Source: an uncultured Actinobaculum sp. (GTDB taxonomy: Bacteria > Actinomycetota > Actinomycetes > Actinomycetales > Actinomycetaceae). From it: DNA of 64,000 nt. Position numbers and translations under genes: made by a program. Under the pieces are notes generated by a model. The model was not told the origin of the DNA. It was given only the letters and a program-made list of their open reading frames with translations, and did not search any database. Of the stretch, positions 9,103 to 18,925 are shown in pieces (within the stretch, counting starts at the first letter, position 1; each line of letters opens with the position of its first letter). The stretch is from assembly GCA_938020505.1 (NCBI GenBank), contig CALIHR010000025.1:1-64000 (forward strand), written 5' to 3'.

Positions 9103-10758
9103 GTGAACGCACCCGTCGATCCGACCCAGACGGCGGCATGGGCGAAACTCGCCCGGGCCGCCTCCGCCTATGACCCCGATTTCCGGCGCGCATTCGCCGA
9201 GGACCCGCAGCGCGCCGAGCGCTACTCCCGCCGGGCCGCCGACCTCTTCGTCGACCTGTCGAAGGACTACCTGGACGAGGACGTCCTGGCAGCTCTGCTC
9301 GAACTCGCCGAGGAGACCGGCGTCGCCGCGCGTCGCGACGCCATGTACGCAGGCGAACACATCAACGTCACCGAAGACCGCGCGGTTCTCCACACCGCGC
9401 TGCGCAGGCCGGCAACCGACGAACTGACGGTCGACGGCCAGAACGTGGTCGCCGACGTCCACGACGTCCTCGAAAGGGTCTACGATCTCGCGAGGCGCGT
9501 GCGCTCAGGCGAGTGGACGGGGGCCGGCGGCAAGCCGATCCGCACCGTCGTCAACGTGGGCATCGGCGGATCGGACCTCGGGCCCGTCATGGCGTACGAG
9601 GCGCTCAAGCCGTACGTCAGGGAAGGCCTTGAGTGCCGTTTCATCTCCAACATCGACCCGACGGACGCGGGGGAGAAGCTCCGCGGCCTCGACCCTGAGA
9701 CCACCCTGTTCGTCATCGCCTCCAAGACCTTCACCACCCTGGAGACCCTTACGAACGCGAGGGCGTGCAGGGCGTGGCTGCTGGGCGGCCTCGCCGAGCG
9801 CGGGCTCGAAACGAAAGGCGCCGTCTCCAAGCACTTCGTCGCCGTGTCCACGAACCTCGAAAAGGTCGCCGAATTCGGCATCGATCCGGAAAACGCCTAC
9901 GGGTTCTGGAGCTGGGTCGGCGGACGCTACTCGGTGGACTCGGCCGTCGGCACGTCGCTGGCCATCGCGATCGGACCTGAGAACTTCGCCGACTTCCTGG
10001 CTGGCTTCAGGGCGATTGACGAGCACTTCGCGCATGCTCCCGCCGCCCAGAACGTCCCCCTGCTCATGGGACTGCTCAACGTCTGGTACGCCAACTTTTT
10101 CGGCGCGGCGACCCACGCCGTGCTGCCTTACTCCCAGTACCTCCATCGCTTCCCCGCCTATCTTCAGCAGCTGACGATGGAATCGAACGGCAAGCGCGTG
10201 CGTTGGGACGGCAGCGACGTCACCACCGGAACGGGCGAGGTGTTCTGGGGCGAAGTCGGAACGAACGGCCAGCACGCCTTCTACCAGCTCATCCACCAGG
10301 GAACCCAGCTGATCCCGGCCGACTTCATCGCCTTCGCCACGCCGCGCCACGCGCTCTCCGACGAGGGGACGGATCAGCACGAGCTGTTCCTCGGCAACTT
10401 CTTCGCCCAGACCAAGGCCCTCGCCTTCGGAAAGACCGCCGAGGAAGTCCGCGCGGAGGGCACCCCCGAAGCGATCGTGACCGCCCGCATCTTCCCGGGC
10501 AACAAGCCGACGACGTCGATCATGGCCCCCGAGCTCACGCCGTCGGTCCTCGGCCAGCTCATCGCGCTCTACGAGCACATCACCTTCGTGCAGGGCGCCG
10601 TCTGGGGGATCGACTCCTACGACCAGTGGGGCGTGGAGCTGGGCAAGCAGATGGCGAAGGACCTGGGGCCCGCCATCGCCGGCGACGCCGAAGCCCTCGC
10701 GGCTCAGGATTCCTCGACGGCGAGCCTCATCGCCTACTACCGCGCCAACCGGAAGTGA
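9103..10758 (+). CDS. pgi: Glucose-6-phosphate isomerase
   Basis: Interconverts glucose-6-phosphate and fructose-6-phosphate, linking the alpha-glucan enzymes upstream to glycolysis. Both family signatures are present: GGRYSVDSAVG near 273-283 and the region GIDSYDQWGVELGK near residue 502. The sugar-phosphate loop reads VNVGIGGSDLGP, and IASKTFTTLET follows. The GTG at 9103 is preceded by AAAGGAACG and gives 551 residues, the normal length. Longer readings to 9031 add a basic, non-conserved stretch and are rejected. It is separated from pulA by 118 bp. Confidence 0.95.
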   Translation: MNAPVDPTQTAAWAKLARAASAYDPDFRRAFAEDPQRAERYSRRAADLFVDLSKDYLDEDVLAALLELAEETGVAARRDAMYAGEHINVTEDRAVLHTALRRPATDELTVDGQNVVADVHDVLERVYDLARRVRSGEWTGAGGKPIRTVVNVGIGGSDLGPVMAYEALKPYVREGLECRFISNIDPTDAGEKLRGLDPETTLFVIASKTFTTLETLTNARACRAWLLGGLAERGLETKGAVSKHFVAVSTNLEKVAEFGIDPENAYGFWSWVGGRYSVDSAVGTSLAIAIGPENFADFLAGFRAIDEHFAHAPAAQNVPLLMGLLNVWYANFFGAATHAVLPYSQYLHRFPAYLQQLTMESNGKRVRWDGSDVTTGTGEVFWGEVGTNGQHAFYQLIHQGTQLIPADFIAFATPRHALSDEGTDQHELFLGNFFAQTKALAFGKTAEEVRAEGTPEAIVTARIFPGNKPTTSIMAPELTPSVLGQLIALYEHITFVQGAVWGIDSYDQWGVELGKQMAKDLGPAIAGDAEALAAQDSSTASLIAYYRANRK

Positions 10759-10807
10759 TCCGATCCTGACGGGAGTCGATCCCGCTGGGAGCGATTGGAC
10801 GCCGCTG
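10751..10807 (+). repeat. Degenerate tandem copies of the pgi 3' end
   Basis: The end of pgi, including its TGA (GGAAGTGATCCGATCCTG), is followed by two diverged units beginning GGAGTCGATCC (10772) and GGAGCGATTGG (10788). It is the weakest of the stop-spanning repeats in this window. Confidence 0.4.
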
Positions 10808-12043
10808 TGGCTCTTGCCTGCTGCAATTGGAACCAATCTGAACCGGAACGATTCGTCCCGACGCGACTCCAACTCGACCCGATGCGGATTCATGCGGGCC
10901 CGGCTTGATGTGCGCGCCGCCTTTTCGCCCAAAGGGGCGGCGGCGCGCACATAGGCTACGCGGCGGCACGTTGCTCCGCCGCCCCGTCACCGACATTCTC
11001 GTCGTTCCCCTGACGCCGTCGGCCAGGCGCTTGCTCTTTTCGGTTTGCCCGCCCGCCGGCCCGTTCACTTTATTTTGTCAGTTCTGGACGCTTATTCCTT
11101 CGTTTCGTTGACTCAGCAGTTTCTTTCGTTTCGTCGACTCAACAGTTAATATTTTATTGTTATATAATCTTGTTAGTTTCACTTTGACGTCTTAAAAGAT
11201 TTTTATTTCATTTTGACGCTATATTCTCCTGTCAGATAGATTTTCATGCGTCCTCGAAAACCCTGGTCATAGTCTGCTTGGCCTCGTGTGCTCTGGAAAC
11301 GTATATGGCTGCATCAGACGTAACTGCGTTGTCGGCGGAGGAGCTTATATCAAGAATAGCTTCTTAATGCATGAAAAATGCCACTTTTGGATAATTGAAA
11401 GTCATTATGGAGCTTTTCATGCGCAATAGTTTATTTACATCTCCCTAGTTCCTGGAACGAGCGCAAGCGGCCCATGCGAGCGATGGCGTGACCGCCTGCG
11501 TGGGCAAGGTCAACGCGTGAGCACCGGCAACAGATTTGGGCAAGGTCAGATTTGTGACGGCGGAGCGTTCCGAAAGCTGTGGCGAACAACCGGCCCGGAC
11601 GTGATCGATTCGCATGAATAAGGGGCGCAGCTGCGGGGCATGTCGAAACTTGCGCAGGCGTGGGCGGCTTGCATGGACTGCCTGGGTTCGTGCGGACGTT
11701 GTTGACTCGCGCAGGCGGTGGCTGCCTTCCGCGAGTGCAAGCGGCGTGCTGGATAAAAACGGTTCGTGTGAATTGAAAGTGTTTAAGCGGTTTGTGCGAG
11801 ATCCAAGCTCTTTATGTTTATAGGCTGATTTAATTTTCGGACTGGGGAGAACTGCACCCGTTTTCTCCTCGAAACTGATGGATTGTTCTTTATGTCTTGA
11901 CTATTATTGAAGTAAGTCAATAGCCGTGAACTCGCGGAAGCCGCGCCCATCGACGGTGCGGTTGCGGCAGCCGAGGGTTTCGACGCCTCGGGCCTTCGGG
12001 CCCTGTGGCAAGGCACATGAAAGAGCAAGGCAGGGAGGAATCC
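10759..12043. other. 1.3-kb gene-poor region with AT-rich core
   Basis: No supported gene. The first 300 bp are GC-rich. About 11080-11450 is strikingly AT-rich compared with everything around it and holds tandem repeats. 11450-11780 returns to higher GC without coding signal; GGGCAAGGTCA occurs twice there. TTGACT (11897) and AGTCAA (11915) form an inverted repeat that may be part of the promoter of the gene at 12044. The base shift suggests inserted or degraded foreign DNA. Confidence 0.6.
11095..11146 (+). repeat. 26-bp tandem duplication in the AT-rich island
   Basis: Two adjacent 26-bp units (11095-11120 and 11121-11146), each with the core CGTTTCGT-GACTC, differ at only a few positions. 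A second pair of related blocks (TTTCACTTTGACG and TTTCATTTTGACG) follows around 11177-11215. Confidence 0.8.
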
Positions 12044-12406
12044 GTGGGGATCTTCAAGCTCGACCCAGAGAGGTTCGACACGCAATTGAAACTCTTGGTG
12101 TCCGCGGGGGACAGGTTCGACAGCGCTAGGAAGAAGTTCTACGGCAATGTCATAGGGTCAAGCGAAATCTGGTCAGGGCTTAACGAGCTCGACCAATTTG
12201 GATCGCCCCTCCGGGATTCGGTGACGGGCATCGATGGTCGGCTGGGGCAGATATCGTCGCGGTATAAGAGGATCGTTTCTGATCTTCAGCGAGCCGTGCA
12301 GGATTTTAGGGGCATTGATGAGAATCAAAGGAAAGCTTACATGACAATGCTGAACGGGTTAAACGATAAGTTCACCTACAATTCAACGAACACGCCGGAA
12401 AGATAG
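12044..12406 (+). CDS. WXG100-like small helical protein (putative type VII substrate)
   Basis: A 120-residue, probably all-helical protein with the tripeptide W43-S44-G45 near the middle. It sits between two amphipathic helical stretches (about 8-38 and 55-105), the layout of ESX/WXG100 proteins. There is no signal peptide. GTG at 12044 is chosen because GGGAGGAATCC precedes it at good spacing; an ATG nine codons upstream lacks such a site. It is followed by a larger protein with similar helical N-terminus, forming a pair. No EccC-type ATPase or other ESX component occurs in the window, so secretion would depend on a system elsewhere. Codon use is less GC-biased than its neighbours, suggesting transfer. 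The WXG100 assignment rests on length, helicity and the WxG turn only. Confidence 0.5.
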   Translation: MGIFKLDPERFDTQLKLLVSAGDRFDSARKKFYGNVIGSSEIWSGLNELDQFGSPLRDSVTGIDGRLGQISSRYKRIVSDLQRAVQDFRGIDENQRKAYMTMLNGLNDKFTYNSTNTPER

Positions 12407-12478
12407 GGCTTTGACTTAGCTTCAAGGGCTTTGGCTGAAAACATAGCTTTTGACTTAAAGGCAGGGCGTCTGATTGAA
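12405..12478 (+). repeat. Degenerate ~20-bp tandem repeats starting at the stop codon
   Basis: Units around AGGGCTTTGACTTAG begin at 12405, 12425, 12444 and 12463. The first overlaps the TAG stop of the WXG100-like gene. Later copies are increasingly diverged. Confidence 0.55.
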
Positions 12479-12733
12479 AATGGAAGTCGGCTGTGGTGCC
12501 TTGCCGTTCTTCGTCGTCGTCGAACCGGCGACCACCCCGAGATCGTTTGCGAGCACATAGTCAATATATTGAAACGCGTAGACAGCGTTTAGAAGCGCAT
12601 AGAGAACCTAGATACACAGAGACAATCTAAAAGCACATAAACAATTTGCCGGATGCCGACGTCGATCCGAACGACGGCGACGGCGAGGCCGACGCCGATA
12701 GGACGGAGGCCCGCTTGAACGAAAGGAGGAGTT
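12407..12733. other. Spacer between the two WXG100-like genes
   Basis: 327 bp. It starts with the degenerate repeats just described and continues with AT-rich sequence. About 12646-12720 can be read as an acidic peptide, but it lacks a start signal and is probably not coding. No promoter could be fixed. Confidence 0.45.
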
Positions 12734-14623
12734 GTGGCGACTCCCAATGCCGACAGGCTTCGCGGGATTGGACAGTGGGATCCAAGCGCCAACGACGCGA
12801 CGAGCAAAGATTTGGACGAAATCAGTGCAGCGCTCAATTTTGTGGCCGATTTGACCGAATCGGTCGCGGCAAATCTGGGGTCGGCGATCGAAGGCTCCAC
12901 CGCTGACGCGGTGACGGCCAGCTTGGACGACCTCGGCAAGAAAGTGCGTCGACACTCCGAGGACATCGGGATCATCGTGGAGGCGCGAAACGAGGCTCTG
13001 GCCGCCGGGCGAGAGGCGCAGAACAAGAACCTAGAGATTCAGCAGAAGCTGGCGGAGGCTCAAGCCGAGTACAAGATTCTCAGAACGACTCAGGTCGGGT
13101 GGACGTTCGTCGCGGAAGAGTTTCTCAAGTACAGGCACGCCAGGACGGAGGAGCAGGCGATTACCGTGCTGACCACTCTGCGAGAGCGGACGGCAGCGGC
13201 GATCAAGCGCATTCCGCCTCTCGGAGAAGGGGAAACAGGATCTTCCAACGGGAGCGATTCCGGCAGGCGCCGTTCCGGCGACCGTCAGTCTTCTGGCGGC
13301 AGCGATTCTCGCCGCCGCTCGGGCGTCGGCTCGGGCGGCGGGCAAAATGGTCCGGGTTCGGGCGGCTCAGACTCTAGCGGCTCAGGCGACCCTGGAAGTT
13401 CAGGCGGCTCCGCCTCCGGTCCGATTCGATCGGCGACGAAGTGGTCGGCGACGGTCATCGACCCTACCGCTGGGAGCTCAGGAAGCGTCTCGCCCGGCGG
13501 AGACGGCGGTCCGTCATTGCAGAGATCGCATCTCACGGTCCATCAGACCGGCGACGTCTCCCAGGGCGCTGCGCGCCCCTCGATCCTGAACTCGCCCTCC
13601 GTGCACAATCCGATTGCGGCGGCCGCCGCGGCGACGGGAGGCGCAGCCGTCGCCGGGTACAAGGCCTATCAGGCGGTTCGTGCGGCGCGTGCCGAGGGCC
13701 GGCCGGGAGCGGCGGCGCGGGTGGACGGCACGGCGGCCCGAAGCGCGGGAATGCTTCGGGGCGCGACGACGGCCGCGCGCGAAGTTTCGGCGACGTCTAC
13801 GAAGGGTGTTGCGGCGAGGGGCGGTGCCTCCGGAGTCGCTCGTCCCGTTGCGGCCTCCCCTCGCAGCGGCGGGATACTTCGCGGTGCGACGACGGCGCAG
13901 CGAGCGGTTGCCCAGACGCCCGCTCGCGGTTCAGGCATTGTCAAGGGCGCGACGACTGCTTCGCGGGCAAGGGTGCCGAATGCGCCCCAGGGGTCCTCCG
14001 GGGGAGTCGGACGCGCGGGGGCCGGCTCGAAGACCGCGAAGAGCGGCGTCGGAGCCTTGACCGCCCGCGGCGCACAGGCAGGGGCGGGCACGTCGTCCTC
14101 GGCGCGCGGGGGCAATTCGGGACGAGGGGCCAATGCGGCTCGCGGAGCCGCAGCCTCCCGTGGAAGCGGCTCGGCCGGTTCGGCGCGCACGGCCGGTTCT
14201 GTTCGCGGAACCGCGGCGGGCTCGCGCGCTTCGACGGGCGGACCGGGTGTGAACTCCGCACGCCTGGGGGCGTCCGGACCGAAAAACGGAATGCTCGCGC
14301 AAGGCGTTTCGCCACGGCCCGCCGGGCCGGTTGGAAAAGGCGGCATCGTCTGGCGCTCCGCCCCCGACGCGGCGCCCGCCTCCGCGACGGCGAGGGCGGT
14401 CGCCGGCTTGGCGGCGGGAAGAAAACGGGACGGCGAGGAGGAGGGGCGGCAGCTCCGGCAAGGGCCCGGCCAAGCCTCCGACTATGAGCAAGGCAAGGAG
14501 GTCACCTTTCTGGAGGCCGGAACCTGGCAGTGCGGCGAGGCGGCGACCTGGCAGCAGGGCCAGGCGATTCCGCAGCGCAACGGCGCGGCGGGGCCCCAGC
14601 ACAACGGCGCGGAAAATTTCTAG
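12734..14623 (+). CDS. Large helical/Gly-Ala-Ser-rich protein, putative type VII effector or surface protein
   Basis: Not a recognised family. The first about 165 residues are helical (an ESX-substrate-like bundle with a heptad-rich stretch about 85-125). From about 165 to 590 the chain is low complexity: Gly/Ser/Arg runs, then Ala/Arg/Gly segments containing three spaced copies of a GATTA motif (GMLRGATTA, GILRGATTA and GIVKGATTA, near residues 338, 378 and 399). The C-terminal 60 residues are acidic then Gln/Trp-rich (GTWQCGEAATWQQG). There is no signal peptide or membrane helix. GTG at 12734 has an ideal AAAGGAGGA site. Organisation (helical head, disordered Gly-rich middle, short conserved-looking tail) recalls actinobacterial PPE-like type VII substrates. 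It sits beside the WXG100-like gene. Function unknown; the secretion link is inference. Confidence 0.6.
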   Translation: MATPNADRLRGIGQWDPSANDATSKDLDEISAALNFVADLTESVAANLGSAIEGSTADAVTASLDDLGKKVRRHSEDIGIIVEARNEALAAGREAQNKNLEIQQKLAEAQAEYKILRTTQVGWTFVAEEFLKYRHARTEEQAITVLTTLRERTAAAIKRIPPLGEGETGSSNGSDSGRRRSGDRQSSGGSDSRRRSGVGSGGGQNGPGSGGSDSSGSGDPGSSGGSASGPIRSATKWSATVIDPTAGSSGSVSPGGDGGPSLQRSHLTVHQTGDVSQGAARPSILNSPSVHNPIAAAAAATGGAAVAGYKAYQAVRAARAEGRPGAAARVDGTAARSAGMLRGATTAAREVSATSTKGVAARGGASGVARPVAASPRSGGILRGATTAQRAVAQTPARGSGIVKGATTASRARVPNAPQGSSGGVGRAGAGSKTAKSGVGALTARGAQAGAGTSSSARGGNSGRGANAARGAAASRGSGSAGSARTAGSVRGTAAGSRASTGGPGVNSARLGASGPKNGMLAQGVSPRPAGPVGKGGIVWRSAPDAAPASATARAVAGLAAGRKRDGEEEGRQLRQGPGQASDYEQGKEVTFLEAGTWQCGEAATWQQGQAIPQRNGAAGPQHNGAENF

Positions 14624-14749
14624 GCCCAAGGGACCTGAGAAAAACGGGCCGCAGCGCCTATTCTTGACCGTGGGCGCGAGCGCGCTGAATGTTGCGCCAA
14701 CGCGCTGAGTCTACGACCGCGACGAATGAATCCAGACAAAGGAGACCTG

Positions 14750-15742
<993 letters not shown>

Positions 15743-15769
15743 CCCGCCTGCGGCGCCCTTGATCTCATC

Positions 15770-15799
15770 GAAGGCCTCCTCCCTCGGGAGGAGGCCTTC
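15770..15799. terminator. Terminator after mdh
   Basis: GAAGGCCTCCTCC pairs perfectly with GGAGGAGGCCTTC around a CTCG loop, giving a 13-bp stem 28 bp after the mdh stop. It is followed by CTTTCG rather than a long T-run. Confidence 0.85.
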
Positions 15800-16048
15800 C
15801 TTTCGTCGGATGCGCCGAAACGAAAGCGCGGCAATGAATATCGCGCGCGGGAGCCCTTCGAACGGACCGACCGCGAGCGGTTCTGCCCGGGGTGCGAAAG
15901 CCGCCGCCCGTTGTAGGTTGACGAGGATCACAGTGGGAGAAGTTTCCTGTGCCGTCCGCCCCGCCGATTCCTCGATTTGGCAACGGCATCCGTAGTGAAT
16001 CCGCTACATACCTCCCGGTCAAGCGGAGTGCTCTGGGCGCAGAAGCGG

Positions 16049-16087
16049 CGCGTTTGTCGATTATGGAACCCGCGTTTGTAGATTATG
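16049..16087 (+). promoter_or_regulatory. 17-bp direct repeat, candidate operator of the fatty acid operon
   Basis: CGCGTTTGTCGATTATG (16049-16065) and CGCGTTTGTAGATTATG (16071-16087) differ at one base and are offset by 22 bp, two helical turns. A partial third copy (GGTAGATTA) lies near 16131. They sit about 130-165 bp before birA, the first gene of the biotin-carboxylase-FAS run. Confidence 0.55.
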
Positions 16088-16214
16088 ATTGATACACCAC
16101 ACTCAACGATTGGGATTATCGAGTACTTTAAGGTAGATTACTGCTTCGTAAGTGTTGGCTCCGAGGGATTGCCTCGCGGATCGCGCCCGCGAGGGCGGAA
16201 GATGGGAGTGTTAC

Positions 16215-17117
16215 TTGTCCGAAGAGCGTGTGGACAGTGCGGGAGAGCGTCTAGGCGAGGCGGAGCAGGCCCAGGCACATGTCGTCGGCCAGGCTCGTTT
16301 TCCGCTGACGGGAAAGCAGTCGCCCATCGTTCTCCATACAGAGCTCACGGGTTCGACGCAGGACGACCTCGCCGATTTGTGGCGCGAGGGCTCGGTTCCC
16401 GCGGGCGCCGTCATGGTCGCCGACGACATGACAGCGGCCCGCGGAAGAGTCGGGCGCCCATGGTTTACGCGAGCGGGGAAGTCCCTGCTCGTTTCCGTTC
16501 TTCTGGAGTTTGACGAATCGATCGCCGACCGCCTGGCGTGGGTGACGCTCGCGGGCGCAATGGCCGCGCTCGAATCGGTTCGGCGGCACTGCGCGCAAGA
16601 AGGCGCGCCCGAGGCCGCTATCAGCTGGCCCAACGACGTCGTCGCCCTCACGCCAGCGGGGCCGCGCAAACTCGGCGGGCTTCTGGGCGAAGTCTGCGGC
16701 AGCCGCGACGGCAAGATCGCGTGCGTCCTCGGGTGGGGTTTGAACCTTTCACTCGAGGCCGACGAGCTGCCGACGCCCACGGCCGCCTCCCTTTTGACTT
16801 CCGGCCTGAAAACAGCCGGGCGTGACGAACTCATCGCCACGTACCTCGAAGGCCTGCACACTCGGCTCGGCGCATTGGCCGACTCCGGCGACCCGCAGGC
16901 AGCGGGCCTTGTCGACGAGGCCAACGCCGTCACGGAAACGCTCCGCCCGGGCGTCGTCGTGGGCCGCCCGCGCCTTGAACCGCTTGTGGGCGAAGGCATT
17001 CGCGTCCTTCCGGACGCATCCCTTGAAATCCTGACGAGGAACGGCCTCGAAGCGGTCTCCTCTGGCGAAGTCTCTCTGCTGGGCATGCAGCCCCGCGCGG
17101 AAGGAGAAATACGTTGA
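16215..17117 (+). CDS. birA: Biotin-[acetyl-CoA carboxylase] ligase, monofunctional
   Basis: Activates biotin with ATP and transfers it to the carrier lysine of the carboxylase encoded next door. The BPL catalytic core is clear: TGSTQDD near the start, ARGRVGRPWFT (biotinyl-AMP loop), ISWPNDV, KLGGLLGE and GWGLNLS. A BirA-type DNA-binding domain is absent, so it is not a repressor. TTG at 16215 is preferred because GGGAG lies 6 bp before it; the reading to 16152 has no site. Product 300 residues. Its stop overlaps the TTG start of the carboxylase gene (TTGA), implying translational coupling. Coupling ligase, substrate and FAS in one transcript is logical. Confidence 0.88.
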   Translation: MSEERVDSAGERLGEAEQAQAHVVGQARFPLTGKQSPIVLHTELTGSTQDDLADLWREGSVPAGAVMVADDMTAARGRVGRPWFTRAGKSLLVSVLLEFDESIADRLAWVTLAGAMAALESVRRHCAQEGAPEAAISWPNDVVALTPAGPRKLGGLLGEVCGSRDGKIACVLGWGLNLSLEADELPTPTAASLLTSGLKTAGRDELIATYLEGLHTRLGALADSGDPQAAGLVDEANAVTETLRPGVVVGRPRLEPLVGEGIRVLPDASLEILTRNGLEAVSSGEVSLLGMQPRAEGEIR

Positions 17118-18925
17118 TTAACCGCGTCCTCATCGCGAATCGTTCGGAGATCGCGCTGCGAGTCATCCGAACGGCGCGCGACATGGGTGTCAAGTCCATC
17201 GCCGTGTACTCGGATTCGGATCGCGACGCCCAGTTCGTCCGTGAAGCCGACGAAGCGTATGCGTTGGTCGGGACCGCCTACGCGGAGACGTATATGAACG
17301 CCGCAAGGCTGCTGGAGATCGCGCGCAAGGCCGAGGCCGACGCCGTCCACCCGGGCTACGGCTTCCTTTCCGAGGTCCCGGAGTTCGCGCGGGCGGTGCT
17401 TGACGCCGGCATGGCGTGGATCGGCCCGTCGCCGGAGGTCCTCGACGCCCTGGGAGACAAGATCAAGGCCCGCCGCCTCGCCGAATCCGTGAACGTCAGC
17501 CCGGTGGCCGGGCTGTCGGACCCGGTCACGGGCCGCGACGTCATCGACGCCTTCGTCGCCGAAAACGGCTTCCCCATCGTGACGAAGAAGGCCGACGGCG
17601 GGGGAGGCCGCGGCATCACGGTGATGGAATCCGACGCCGACCTCGACGTCTTCTTCACCGCGCACGGGCACCACGCCGAAGGCTTCTTCGTCGAGCGCTT
17701 CATCCGCACGGCGCGGCACGTCGAAACCCAGTGCGCCCGCGACTCCTTCGGCAACTTCGCGGTCGTCTCCACCCGCGACTGCTCCGTGCAGCGCAGAAAC
17801 CAAAAGCTCATCGAGGAGGCGCCCGCGCCGGCGCTGCCCGAGGGCGTCGAAGAGACCCTCGTCGATTGGTCCCACAGGCTGTTCGACGCCGTCGGATACG
17901 AGGGACTGGGCACCTGCGAGTTCCTCGTCGAAGCCGACGGCCGTGTAAACTTTCTCGAGGTCAACCCGCGATTGCAGGTTGAGCACACCGTCTCCGAAGA
18001 GGTGACGGGCCTCGACCTGGTCGAGCAGCAGATTCGCATCGCCGCGGGGGAGCGGCTCGCCGACGCTCCCCCGCCGCGGGCCCACTCCTTTGAATTCCGC
18101 ATCACCTGCGAAGACCCCGCCTCGGGAATGATTCCCTCCACGGGAACCGTTTCGCGCCTACGCTGGCCGCTGGGCCACGGCGTGCGCATCGAGTCGGGAA
18201 TCAACGAGGGCGACGTCGTCACGTCGGATTTCGATCCGATGCTCGCGAAGCTCGTCGTCACGGCGCCCACGCGCGAGGCCGCGATCGCCCGCTCGCGCAG
18301 GGCCCTGGCCGAACTGGAGATCAAGGGGGTGGCGACGCCGGCGTCGCTGTATTCGGCCGTGATCGCCCTTGACGAGTTCAGCCCGGCGCCGCCGTCGACC
18401 CGCTGGTTTGAAGACGTCGTCCTGCCCAAACTGGCTGACCCCGCGGAGGCCTCCTCCTTGGGCGTGGCCCCCGCGGCGTCGGTGAGCGCCCCTCCCACGT
18501 CGACCGCGGCCGAGGAGAGGGCGACCTTCGTGGTGGAGCTCGACGGGCGCCGGATGGAGCTGACCGTCCCTCGCACGATGTTCGCCACGACTGTCGGAAC
18601 GTCGCGCCACCGGGGCTTCCAGCCCCTTCGCGGGGGCGCCCGCGCACGGAACGACGCGAAATCCGGCGAGCTCGTCGATCCGACGGGGATGGTCAACTCC
18701 CAGATCCAGGCGATCGTCGTCCGCGTGTGCGTGGAGAGCGGGCAGCGGGTCTCCCGCGGCGACCTGCTCGTCGTGCTCGAATCCATGAAGATGGAGAGCT
18801 ACGTCCACGCGCCCTACGACGGCAAAGTGACGGACATTGCCGTCGAGGCAGGTCAAAACGTGTCCGCTTATCAACCCCTCGTGCGAGTCGTGCGCAACGA
18901 GGACGAGACCACCGAGGAGAAATGA
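17114..18925 (+). CDS. accA3: Acyl-CoA carboxylase alpha subunit (biotin carboxylase + biotin carrier)
   Basis: Carboxylates its own biotin with ATP and bicarbonate, the first half-reaction of malonyl-CoA synthesis. A biotin carboxylase domain (about 1-445) has the N-terminal RVLIANRSEIALRV motif, the ATP-grasp glycine loop KKADGGGGRG near 157-166 and VNPRLQVEHTVSE. A spacer is followed by a biotinyl domain (about 525-600) with K559 in ESMKM. Length 603 is typical of actinobacterial alpha subunits, and ESMKM replaces the commoner EAMKM. The TTG start overlaps the birA stop by 4 nt, and the gene ends in a TGATG junction with the carboxyltransferase. The position before FAS points to acetyl-CoA as main substrate; propionyl-CoA use cannot be excluded. 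Confidence 0.9.
   Translation: MINRVLIANRSEIALRVIRTARDMGVKSIAVYSDSDRDAQFVREADEAYALVGTAYAETYMNAARLLEIARKAEADAVHPGYGFLSEVPEFARAVLDAGMAWIGPSPEVLDALGDKIKARRLAESVNVSPVAGLSDPVTGRDVIDAFVAENGFPIVTKKADGGGGRGITVMESDADLDVFFTAHGHHAEGFFVERFIRTARHVETQCARDSFGNFAVVSTRDCSVQRRNQKLIEEAPAPALPEGVEETLVDWSHRLFDAVGYEGLGTCEFLVEADGRVNFLEVNPRLQVEHTVSEEVTGLDLVEQQIRIAAGERLADAPPPRAHSFEFRITCEDPASGMIPSTGTVSRLRWPLGHGVRIESGINEGDVVTSDFDPMLAKLVVTAPTREAAIARSRRALAELEIKGVATPASLYSAVIALDEFSPAPPSTRWFEDVVLPKLADPAEASSLGVAPAASVSAPPTSTAAEERATFVVELDGRRMELTVPRTMFATTVGTSRHRGFQPLRGGARARNDAKSGELVDPTGMVNSQIQAIVVRVCVESGQRVSRGDLLVVLESMKMESYVHAPYDGKVTDIAVEAGQNVSAYQPLVRVVRNEDETTEEK

Larger units (their letters stand above)
15743..16214. other. Intergenic region carrying terminator and fatty-acid operon control
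   Basis: 472 bp between mdh and birA. It holds the mdh terminator (15770-15799) and a 17-bp direct repeat (16049-16087), with nearby AT-rich sequence likely to include the operon promoter. No coding signal was seen. Confidence 0.6.

Noticed and set aside
11080..11480. tRNA, phage attachment site or replication origin in the AT-rich island
   Set aside because: No cloverleaf, T-loop consensus, integrase, DnaA-box cluster or dnaA gene was seen; the region only shows short tandem repeats.
12646..12733. Short acidic coding frame between the two WXG100-like genes
   Set aside because: It needs an unsupported TTG start and runs out of frame into the next gene, which has a perfect ribosome site of its own.
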